From Actinomycetota bacterium (GTDB taxonomy: Bacteria; Actinomycetota; Thermoleophilia; Gaiellales; Gaiellaceae), in contig PLDP01000041.1 in NCBI GenBank assembly GCA_003136795.1, forward strand, positions 4,956-18,307: a stretch of 13,352 nucleotides of DNA, written 5' to 3'. Both the position numbers and the translations under genes were made by a program. This document shows, in pieces, positions 7,911-13,352 of the stretch; within the stretch, counting starts at the first letter, position 1; the number at the start of each line of letters is the position of its first letter. Below the pieces are notes generated by a model, which was not told the DNA's origin, ran no database searches, and saw only the letters and a program-made list of their open reading frames with translations.

Positions 7911-8693
7911 GTGGTTCCAAGAGCGTTGACGATCGCCGGCTCGGACAGCGGGGGCGGCGCCGGCATCCAGGCTGACCTGAAGGCGTTCGCCGCTGCGGGC
8001 GCGTACGGCATGTCGGCGATCGTTGCGCTGACGGCGCAGAACACGATCGGCGTGACCGCCGTGCACGAGGTGCCGGCAGCCTTCGTCGTCGCGCAGCTCG
8101 AGGCGGTCTACTCCGACATCGGTGTCGACGCTGCGAAGACCGGGATGCTCTTCTCGCGTCGCGTGATCGAGGCCGTCGCCGAGTTTCTCGCAGCCCACCC
8201 GACGCCGCTCGTCGTCGATCCGGTGCTCGTCGCGTCGTCCGGCGCGAAGCTGCTCGAGGACGACGCGGTCGACGCGCTCGTGAAGCTGCTCTTTCCGCTC
8301 GCGATCGTCGTCACGCCGAACCTGCTGGAGGCCCACGCGCTCGCCGGCGAGGGCACGCGCGCGGAGCTGGCGGAGCGCCTCGTCGCACTCGGAGCACGGG
8401 CCGCGATCGTCACGGGCGGGCACGGCGACGATGCCGTCGACCACCTCTTCGACGGCACGGAGCACACCGCGATCCCGGTCGAGCGGCTCGACGTCGGTGC
8501 GACGCACGGCGCCGGCTGCACGCACTCCGCGACGCTCGCCGCGCTGCTCGCGCGTGGGCTCCCGCTGGTCGACGCAGCGCGTGAAGCGGCGCGCGTCGCG
8601 ACCGACGCGGTTCGCAACGGCCTGCCAGAGCTGGGCGCGGGCGACGGCCCGGTCGACGTCCTCAACCTGAAAGGAACGCATGCAAACCGGTGA
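7911..8693 (+). CDS. thiD: Hydroxymethylpyrimidine (phosphate) kinase ThiD
   Basis: ThiD phosphorylates 4-amino-5-hydroxymethyl-2-methylpyrimidine twice to the pyrophosphate used by ThiE. The 260-residue protein is full length for this ribokinase-fold family: ALTIAGSDSGGGAGIQADLK at 5-24, GMSAIVALTAQNT, KTGML (76-80), VVDPVLVASSGAKLL, VVTPNLLEA, and the anion-hole/catalytic segment HGAGCTHS at 199-206 (Cys203), a variant of the usual GTGCT. Start GTG 7911 was chosen because the riboswitch's GGAGGG lies ten bases before it and the family N-terminus begins there; an in-frame GTG at 7902 is inside the aptamer and only one base from that site. First gene of the thi operon; overlaps thiM by 14 bases. 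Confidence 0.96.
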   Translation: MVPRALTIAGSDSGGGAGIQADLKAFAAAGAYGMSAIVALTAQNTIGVTAVHEVPAAFVVAQLEAVYSDIGVDAAKTGMLFSRRVIEAVAEFLAAHPTPLVVDPVLVASSGAKLLEDDAVDALVKLLFPLAIVVTPNLLEAHALAGEGTRAELAERLVALGARAAIVTGGHGDDAVDHLFDGTEHTAIPVERLDVGATHGAGCTHSATLAALLARGLPLVDAAREAARVATDAVRNGLPELGAGDGPVDVLNLKGTHANR

Positions 8694-9468
8694 TTCCCTG
8701 CGGCGGTTGCGTGAGACGAAACCGCTCGTCCACCAGATCACGAACTACGTCGTGATGAACGAGACCGCGAACGCGACACTGGCGCTCGGTGCTCTGCCCG
8801 TCATGGCGCACGCGCGGGAAGAGGTCGAAGAGATGGTCGCGATCTCAGGCGCGCTGGTGTTGAACATCGGCACGCTCTCGCCTCACTGGGTCGAGGCGAT
8901 GCTGCTCGCAGGCCGCGCGGCAAACGAGCACGGCGTGCCGGTCGTGCTCGATCCGGTGGGCGTGGGCGCGACGACGTATCGCACCGAGACCGCGAAGCGC
9001 ATTCTCGACGAGGTGCGGGTAACCGTGCTGCGCGGGAACGCAGGAGAAGTCGCGAGGCTGGTCGGCGTGGAGGCCGAGGTGCGCGGTGTCGAGTCGATCG
9101 ACGCGGGCGGCGATCCGGCGGACCTCGCACGCACTGCGGGCGCGCAGCTCGGGCTCGTTGCGTCGGTCACCGGCCCCGTCGACCACGTGTCCGACGGCGA
9201 GACGGTGGTGGCCGTCGCGAACGGTCACCCGCTGCTGGCGTCGATCACCGGCACCGGTTGCATGTCGTCCGCGCTGACCGGCTGCTTCCTCGCCGTCAAC
9301 CGCGACCGGCCGCTCGAGGCAGCCGCCGAAGCGCTGGTCGCGTTCGGCGTCGCGGGCGAGGACGCGGCGCGCGGCGCAAAGGGGCCAGGCTCGTTCCACG
9401 TCGCGTTGTACGACTCGCTCGCGGCGCTCGATCCGGCAACGCTCGACGGGAGGGCGCGCACGTCGTGA
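8680..9468 (+). CDS. thiM: Hydroxyethylthiazole kinase ThiM
   Basis: ThiM phosphorylates 4-methyl-5-(2-hydroxyethyl)thiazole, a salvage route to the thiazole half of thiamine. The 262-residue sequence shows PLVHQITNYVVMNETANATLALGALPVMAHA at the start (a very conserved substrate-binding segment, residues 15-45), LNIGTL (61-66), VVLDPVGVGATTYR (88-101), LRGNAGE (117-123) and the ATP/anion-hole motif TGTGCMSSALTGCF at 190-203 with the usual catalytic-region Cys194. ATG 8680 has AAAGGA just upstream (near 8670) and overlaps thiD; the stop overlaps the thiE start as GTGA. Its presence shows the operon includes thiazole salvage, not only de novo steps. Confidence 0.97.
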   Translation: MQTGDSLRRLRETKPLVHQITNYVVMNETANATLALGALPVMAHAREEVEEMVAISGALVLNIGTLSPHWVEAMLLAGRAANEHGVPVVLDPVGVGATTYRTETAKRILDEVRVTVLRGNAGEVARLVGVEAEVRGVESIDAGGDPADLARTAGAQLGLVASVTGPVDHVSDGETVVAVANGHPLLASITGTGCMSSALTGCFLAVNRDRPLEAAAEALVAFGVAGEDAARGAKGPGSFHVALYDSLAALDPATLDGRARTS

Positions 9469-10010
9469 AGGTGCACGCCCTCGTGACCGATCTCGAGACC
9501 GCGCGGCAGGCCGTCGCGGCGGGCGCCACCGTCGTGCAGCTGCGCGTGAAGGCGCCGACGGCGGAGATCGTGGTGCGCGGCCGCGGCTTTGCGGAGCTCG
9601 GCGTCACCTTCATCGTCAACGACGATGTGAACGCAGCGGTCGCATTGGGCGCGGACGGTGTGCATCTCGGCCAGGGCGACGCCGGCGCGGCGCAGGCGCG
9701 GGCAAGTGGGCTCCTGCTCGGCCGGTCGGTGGCCTCACTCGAGGAGGCGCTCGCGGCGGACGCCGACTATCTCGGGGCCGGCCCGGTGTGGGAGACGCCG
9801 TCGAAGGCGGACGCCGAGCCGCCGATCGGACTGGACGGCCTGCGCGAGATCTGCGCAGCGGTCGGCGTTCCCGTGGTCGCCATCGGCGGCATCGACGCGT
9901 CGAACGCGGCCGGCTGCATCACCGCGGGCGCAGCCGGAGTGGCGACGATTCGCGCGGCGACCGATCCCGGCGTGAGGAGGAGCGTCGATGCAGCTCTCGG
10001 CGAGCGGTGA
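9465..10010 (+). CDS. thiE: Thiamine-phosphate synthase ThiE, compact form
   Basis: ThiE joins HMP pyrophosphate to thiazole phosphate, giving thiamine phosphate and pyrophosphate. The GTG at 9465 sits in a GTGA overlap with the thiM stop and begins VKVHALVTD, the usual first strand. Recognisable TIM-barrel motifs: VVQLRVK at 23-29 (canonical QLREK/QLRDK; the lysine is kept, the acidic residue is valine), FIVNDDVNAAVALGADGVHLGQGD at 49-72, LLGRSVASLEEA, YLGAGPVWETPSKADAEPPIGLDGL at 102-126 (TPSK for the usual TPTK) and VVAIGGIDASNAA at 137-149. At 181 residues it is about 25-30 shorter than most ThiE proteins; the shortening is in the first two helices and before FIVND. Enzymatic function is likely but not guaranteed. 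It overlaps thiL by 23 bases. Confidence 0.93.
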   Translation: MKVHALVTDLETARQAVAAGATVVQLRVKAPTAEIVVRGRGFAELGVTFIVNDDVNAAVALGADGVHLGQGDAGAAQARASGLLLGRSVASLEEALAADADYLGAGPVWETPSKADAEPPIGLDGLREICAAVGVPVVAIGGIDASNAAGCITAGAAGVATIRAATDPGVRRSVDAALGER

Positions 10011-10806
10011 GCTCGGGCTCCTACGGGAGCTCGAAAGCCGCGGCCTGATCGTCGGCGTCGAGCACGACGCCGCGCAGATCGGCCCCGATCTCGTCGTCAC
10101 CCAGGACGCGCTCGTCGAGGGAGTGCACTTTCGCTTCGACTGGATCTCCTGGCGCGAGCTCGGGTTTCGCGCTGCTGCCGTCAACCTGAGCGACCTCGCC
10201 GCGTCAGGCGCGACACCGGAAGCGCTGCTCGTCACGCTCGCGGCACCGGCGAGCTCGCTCACCGCCGACGTGATCGCGCTCTACGAGGGGATCGGTGAGG
10301 CCGGCGTGCCGGTCGTGGGCGGCGACACGACCTCGGCTGCCGAAGTCGTCATCTCGGTGACGGCGCTCGGGCGCAGCGACCGCGTCCCAGGCCGCGCCGG
10401 CGCGCAGCCCGGGGACGTCCTCGTCGTCACCGGTCAGCTCGGCGCAGCGGGTGCGGCGTTTCGCGCAGGCGCCTACGCGCGCCCACCGCTGCGCATCGAC
10501 GAGGGTCGCGCCCTCGCGCGGCATGCTCACGCACTCCTGGACATCTCGGACGGCCTGGTCGTCGACGCGGGGCACATTGCGCGCCGGTCTGGCGTCCGGG
10601 TCGAGATCGAGCTCGACGGCGTGCCGCTCGCACCCGGCGCGACGATCGACGACCTGGGCTTCGGCGAGGACTTCGAACTGTTGGCGGCCGTTGCCGAGCC
10701 GGCGGATCTTCCGGCGATCGGCCGTGTCGTGGCTGGCGAAGGTGTCGTGATCCGTCGCGGCGGCGAGCTGTACGAGCTCGCCGGTTGGGAGCACTTCCGC
10801 CGGTAG
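9988..10806 (+). CDS. thiL: Thiamine-monophosphate kinase ThiL
   Basis: ThiL phosphorylates thiamine phosphate to thiamine diphosphate, the last step and the riboswitch ligand. The 272-residue protein has the AIR-synthase/PurM-type fold motifs: GELGLL (7-12), VTQDALVEGVHF (37-48), AAAVNLSDLAASGATP (62-77), VPVVGGDTT (107-115), GDVLVVTGQLG (142-152), LLDISDGLVVDAGHIA (183-198), GFGEDFELL (224-232) and the C-terminal GWEHF. The usual N-terminal GDDAA metal-binding motif reads VEHDAAQ (24-30), so the first aspartate and the glycine are replaced while the second aspartate remains. Overall length is somewhat below the typical 300-330. ATG 9988 is preceded by GAGGAGGAG. Last gene of the thi operon; a 26-base gap follows. 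Confidence 0.95.
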   Translation: MQLSASGELGLLRELESRGLIVGVEHDAAQIGPDLVVTQDALVEGVHFRFDWISWRELGFRAAAVNLSDLAASGATPEALLVTLAAPASSLTADVIALYEGIGEAGVPVVGGDTTSAAEVVISVTALGRSDRVPGRAGAQPGDVLVVTGQLGAAGAAFRAGAYARPPLRIDEGRALARHAHALLDISDGLVVDAGHIARRSGVRVEIELDGVPLAPGATIDDLGFGEDFELLAAVAEPADLPAIGRVVAGEGVVIRRGGELYELAGWEHFRR

Positions 10807-10832
10807 CTCGGCCTAGCGGTCGCCGAGGCCTC

Positions 10833-12065
10833 ATGCTGTCCGCAGTGCGCGCGCTTCTAGGTCTTGCCGTGGTGGCAGCGGTGCTGCTGGTGGTCGCCGG
10901 CGCCGGAGCGTCGCCGGCCCGGCGTCAGGTGGCGAGTTGGGGCAGCCACGGCTCGGCGCGGATCCGGAACGTGCAACTCAACCAGCTGCTCGAAGACCGT
11001 GCGGGGCGAGTTGTGGGGCTGGGTCTCTTCGACAACAAGCAGCCGGCCGGATCGCACGCGACCGTCGTGCGCCTCCTGCCGGACGGGCGGTTCGACACTT
11101 CGTTCGGGAAGGGTGGGTTCGTCAACGCTCCGTACAGGCGCTATCTCGGCTGGGCCGGCGGCGCCATCCTTGGCAACGGCAAGATCGTCCTCGCCGGGAC
11201 AGACGACTACGGAGCCGTGGGCGGTGACGCACGCGTCGTCCTGAGCATCCTCGACGACCGCGGCCGACTGGACACGACGTTCGGTACGGGTGGCTACCTC
11301 ACGGTGCAGGAGCGCTGCGTCCACGGCGCGACAGGGATCGCCGCCGACGGGGGCGGTTTCGTCGTCGTTCTCCTACGGGCGTGCAGCGACACAGGCACTC
11401 AGACGCCGATCCTGGCCCGCTTCACCGCGACGGGCGCCGTTGCTCCTGACTTCGGAACGCGAGGGCAAGTCCAGCTCGCCGACATCCCGTGGCAGGCCGA
11501 TCCGACGACGCCGATCGCTCGGCTTCCAAACGGGTCGTTCGTGGTCGCGTCGTTCGTGAAAGGGGCGGCGTTGCTCCAGCTGACCAGGATTCGGGCCGAC
11601 GGCAGCAGAGACGCCGGCTTCCGAGCACTGCCGGCTCGGGTAGGTGCAGGTCCCCTCGGAGTGCGAGCGACAGCGATCTTCGTCGCTCGCCTCGGCCGGC
11701 TCACCGTGACGGGCTGTAGCCAGGCGGGACCGTTCCAAGTTCGCTACAACCGCGACGGCTCCGCGTATCGGTTCTGGGGCGGGCCGGCCGTCGGCCGCAC
11801 GAACGTCGAGAACTTCGGCGGCGCCTTCGGTGCACCGTGCGCCTCGTTCGCGCAGCTTCGCAGCTACAAGCTCGCGGCCGCGGGGACGGCGCTCGTTCGC
11901 CTGTACCCAAGCGGTCTCCTCGACCCGTTCCATCCGATCGCGCCGCTGCCTGCGTTCAGACCAAGTGCGCAACAACCGGCCCACGTCCTGCTTGCTCTCT
12001 CGGATGGAGCGGTACTCGTGACCTCGCAGGTCGAGCGGGATACGCTGATCGGCCGCTATCGGTAG
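10833..12065 (+). CDS. Secreted delta-60 repeat protein
   Basis: The 410-residue protein begins with an export signal: short MLSAVR, a hydrophobic core of about 20 residues, and a likely cleavage near AGAGA-SPA (about residue 26). The mature part contains spaced repeats of the delta-60 type (LPDG..D..FG..G): LLPDGRFDTSFGKGGFV (81-97), LDDRGRLDTTFGTGGYL (140-156), FTATGAVAPDFGTRGQV (197-213) and a weaker RADGSRDAGF (254-263), each followed by strand-rich GNGKIVLAG- or PNGSFVVAS-like sequence. Such proteins are expected to form beta-propeller-like structures outside the cytoplasm; their function is unknown. Four cysteines (162, 184, 295, 336) could form disulfides. ATG 10833 is preferred because it gives a clean signal peptide; a start at 10785 would add an unlikely arginine-rich lead and overlap thiL. 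No good Shine-Dalgarno is visible. It follows thiL closely but has no functional link to it. Confidence 0.85.
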   Translation: MLSAVRALLGLAVVAAVLLVVAGAGASPARRQVASWGSHGSARIRNVQLNQLLEDRAGRVVGLGLFDNKQPAGSHATVVRLLPDGRFDTSFGKGGFVNAPYRRYLGWAGGAILGNGKIVLAGTDDYGAVGGDARVVLSILDDRGRLDTTFGTGGYLTVQERCVHGATGIAADGGGFVVVLLRACSDTGTQTPILARFTATGAVAPDFGTRGQVQLADIPWQADPTTPIARLPNGSFVVASFVKGAALLQLTRIRADGSRDAGFRALPARVGAGPLGVRATAIFVARLGRLTVTGCSQAGPFQVRYNRDGSAYRFWGGPAVGRTNVENFGGAFGAPCASFAQLRSYKLAAAGTALVRLYPSGLLDPFHPIAPLPAFRPSAQQPAHVLLALSDGAVLVTSQVERDTLIGRYR

Positions 12066-12078
12066 CGGCGCGCGCTGA

Positions 12079-12390
12079 CTAGAAGTACGGCTCGAACGTC
12101 TTCTGGAAGTGCTTCTTCGGCCGGGCGCCGTAGACCGTCTCGCGTGCCTCGCCGCCCTCGAAAAGCATCACCGTGGGAATCGACAAAACTCCGAAACGGC
12201 TGGCCGTGCGCGGGTTGTCGTCGATGTCGAGCTTCACGAACTCGACGCCCGCGTTCGCGCCGGCGAGCTCCTCGAGCGCCGGCTCGATTGCCTTGCAGGG
12301 CCCGCACCACGGGGCCCAGAAGTCGACGACGACCGGCTTGCCCGCGCCCAGGACGTCGGCGTCGAAGGTGTCGTCGGTGACGGCCCGCAC
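12079..12390 (-). CDS. Thioredoxin
   Basis: The 103-residue protein is a complete cytoplasmic thioredoxin: VVVDFWAPWCGPCKAIEPALEEL with the redox-active WCGPC at 28-32, the buried acidic residue Asp23, VKLDIDDNPRTASRFGVLSIPTVMLF with the cis-proline at 72, and a C-terminal glycine/helix segment. It reduces disulfides in cytoplasmic proteins with electrons from thioredoxin reductase. The start is GTG 12390, ten bases after the glycosyltransferase stop, with no strong Shine-Dalgarno, so it probably depends on read-through from that gene. It converges on the delta-60 gene with only 13 bases between stops. No second thioredoxin-system gene is nearby. Confidence 0.95.
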   Translation of the reverse strand: MRAVTDDTFDADVLGAGKPVVVDFWAPWCGPCKAIEPALEELAGANAGVEFVKLDIDDNPRTASRFGVLSIPTVMLFEGGEARETVYGARPKKHFQKTFEPYF

Positions 12391-12400
12391 GCGGCCCAGG

Positions 12401-13105
12401 CTACCCGCGCAGGCGCAGCAGGGGTACCGCCCAGACCGCTTCGAGCACGATCGCCTTGCTCATCTTCGAGTGGCCGGCGGTGCGGTCGGCGAACGTGATC
12501 GGGATCTCGACGACGCGGAACCCGGCCCGCTTCACGCGGTAGGTCGTCTCGATCTGGAACGCGTAACCGCGCGGCGTGATCGCGTCCAGGTCGAGCTGCT
12601 CCAGCACCTGCCGGCGGAAGCACTTGAACCCACCGGTCGGATCCTTCACGCCCATCTGCAGGAAGAGCCCCGTGTACAGGGACGCGCCGCGCGAGATCGC
12701 ACGGCGCAGGAGGCCCCAGTTGCCGACGTTGCCGCCGCGCACGTAGCGCGAGCCGAGCACCAGGTCGGCGCCCTCCTCGGCGGCTGCGATCAGACGGGGG
12801 ACGTCCTGCGGGTCGTGCGAGAAGTCGCAGTCCATCTCGAGGACGAGCTCCGCACCGTCCGCGAGCGCGCGACGGAAGCCGGCGATGTACGCCGGGCCTA
12901 GCCCTTCCTTCCGCTCGCGATGGAGGACGTCGACGAAGCCGAGCTCCGAGGCGAGGCGGTCGGCGAGCTCGCCGGTGCCGTCCGGGGAGCTGTCGTCGAT
13001 CACGAGCACGCGGTCGCCTTCGCGCAGGTGCTCGCGCAGCGCGAGCAGCATCGGCTCGAGATTGGCCCGTTCGTCGTAGGTCGGAAGGCAGACGGTCGCA
13101 CGCAT
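12401..13105 (-). CDS. Family 2 glycosyltransferase, polyprenol-phosphate mannose synthase-like
   Basis: The 234-residue enzyme is of the Dpm1/Ppm1 type, transferring mannose from GDP-mannose (or a related sugar) to polyprenyl phosphate at the inner face of the membrane. Motifs: CLPTYDERANLEPML (6-20), VLVIDDSSPDGTGELA (33-48), RKEGLGPAYIAGF (65-77), the metal-binding MDCDFSHDP (91-99; usually MDADFSHDP), LVLGSRYVRGG (116-125), DPTGGFKCFRRQVL (155-168), GYAFQIE (180-186) and FADRTAGHSKMS (205-216). No C-terminal transmembrane domain follows, as in the soluble bacterial catalytic form. ATG 13105 begins exactly at the conserved first strand. It lies ten bases from the divergent polymerase X gene and is followed by the thioredoxin gene. 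Confidence 0.92.
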   Translation of the reverse strand: MRATVCLPTYDERANLEPMLLALREHLREGDRVLVIDDSSPDGTGELADRLASELGFVDVLHRERKEGLGPAYIAGFRRALADGAELVLEMDCDFSHDPQDVPRLIAAAEEGADLVLGSRYVRGGNVGNWGLLRRAISRGASLYTGLFLQMGVKDPTGGFKCFRRQVLEQLDLDAITPRGYAFQIETTYRVKRAGFRVVEIPITFADRTAGHSKMSKAIVLEAVWAVPLLRLRG

Positions 13106-13114
13106 CGGCGCGCC

Positions 13115-13120
13115 TATGAT
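13115..13120 (+). promoter_or_regulatory. Candidate -10 box for the polymerase X gene
   Basis: TATGAT matches TATAAT at five of six positions and would put transcription start at about 13127-13128, on the in-frame GTG. No Shine-Dalgarno precedes either possible start codon, so a leaderless message is plausible. No clear -35 is seen. The ATG at 13116 lies inside the box and would then not be used. Confidence 0.45.
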
Positions 13121-13352
13121 CGCTGGCGTGGCCGAACTCCCGCGGAATGAACTGCTCGCGGAGCAGTTCGACTTGCTCGCCGACCTGATGGAGCTCGAAA
13201 GCGCCGACGGCTTCCGGATCGGCGCCTACCGCAAGGCGGCAGCGCGGATTCGCGAGACGCCGTCGTCGGTCGCGCAGCTCGCGCTGGACGGGAAGGCGAA
13301 GCAGCTGCAGGGGATCGGGAAGACGATCGAGGCCAAGATCGTCGAGGTCGTC
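13116..13352 (+). CDS. DNA polymerase X family (PolX/PHP) protein, N-terminal fragment
   Basis: Only the first 79 codons are in the window and the frame is open at the edge. The visible part is the helical 8-kDa-type domain of family X DNA polymerases: EQFDLLADLMELESADGFRIGAYRKAAARIRE, then a helix-hairpin-helix LQGIGKTIEAKIVEVV. Bacterial PolX enzymes fill gaps in base-excision repair or end joining and usually carry a C-terminal PHP exonuclease domain, which is not visible here. Two starts are in frame: ATG 13116 (MIAGVAELPRN) and GTG 13128 (VAELPRN). The GTG is attractive because of the TATGAT box at 13115-13120. Only ten bases separate ATG 13116 from the divergent glycosyltransferase start. 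Confidence 0.87.
   Translation, partial: MIAGVAELPRNELLAEQFDLLADLMELESADGFRIGAYRKAAARIRETPSSVAQLALDGKAKQLQGIGKTIEAKIVEVV

Noticed and set aside
10807..10830. Inverted repeat CTCGGC-N9-GCCGAG after the thiL stop as a terminator
   Set aside because: Only a six-base stem with a nine-base loop, a competing GGCCT/AGGCC pairing, and no T run. It is not supportable as a rho-independent terminator.

Overview
The window is high-GC DNA (roughly two thirds G+C by eye) packed with genes, with gaps of only a few to about 100 bases and many overlaps. Codon use, frequent GTG starts, actinobacterial-looking proteins and likely leaderless starts suggest an actinobacterium, perhaps class Thermoleophilia (Solirubrobacterales/Gaiellales-like). 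The lineage is an inference. I see no rRNA, tRNA, CRISPR, insertion sequence or phage genes.

Left part (1-7809): The 3' portion of ligD, a multidomain NHEJ ligase/polymerase, enters from the left on the + strand and ends head-on against a block of five minus-strand genes. Read in their own direction these are: an MrfA/YprA-type DEAH helicase with a C-terminal Cys cluster; a YCII/DGPF-domain protein; an ECF sigma factor of the ECF42 type with its long C-terminal extension; a tandem-GNAT acetyltransferase; and a small membrane protein broken by one extra base. The DGPF-sigma pair is the classic ECF42 partnership. A TGTCGA-N17-CGTC element just upstream of the DGPF gene resembles the ECF42 promoter signature I recall, so the pair may be self-regulated. 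The sigma gene has no ATG/GTG/TTG start and probably starts at a CTG that overlaps the DGPF stop codon.

Middle (7810-10806): A short divergent promoter region, apparently built on a GCTAGC palindrome, separates the helicase from a TPP riboswitch. The riboswitch precedes thiD-thiM-thiE-thiL, four overlapping genes that together convert the two thiamine precursor halves (HMP and the thiazole alcohol) into thiamine diphosphate. ThiE is unusually short, and ThiL has an altered GDD motif.

Right part (10807-13352): An exported delta-60-repeat protein on + converges on a minus-strand pair, a GT2 polyprenol-phosphate-mannose-synthase-like enzyme followed by a thioredoxin. Ten bases from the GT2 start a divergent gene begins. 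It encodes the N-terminus of a family X DNA polymerase, is cut by the window edge, and is possibly leaderless. With ligD and the helicase it is the third DNA-repair-type gene here.

The most noteworthy items are the ECF42 module with its candidate promoter and CTG start, the frameshifted membrane gene, and the compact divergent promoter/riboswitch control region. Nothing here can be called a wholly new system from sequence alone.
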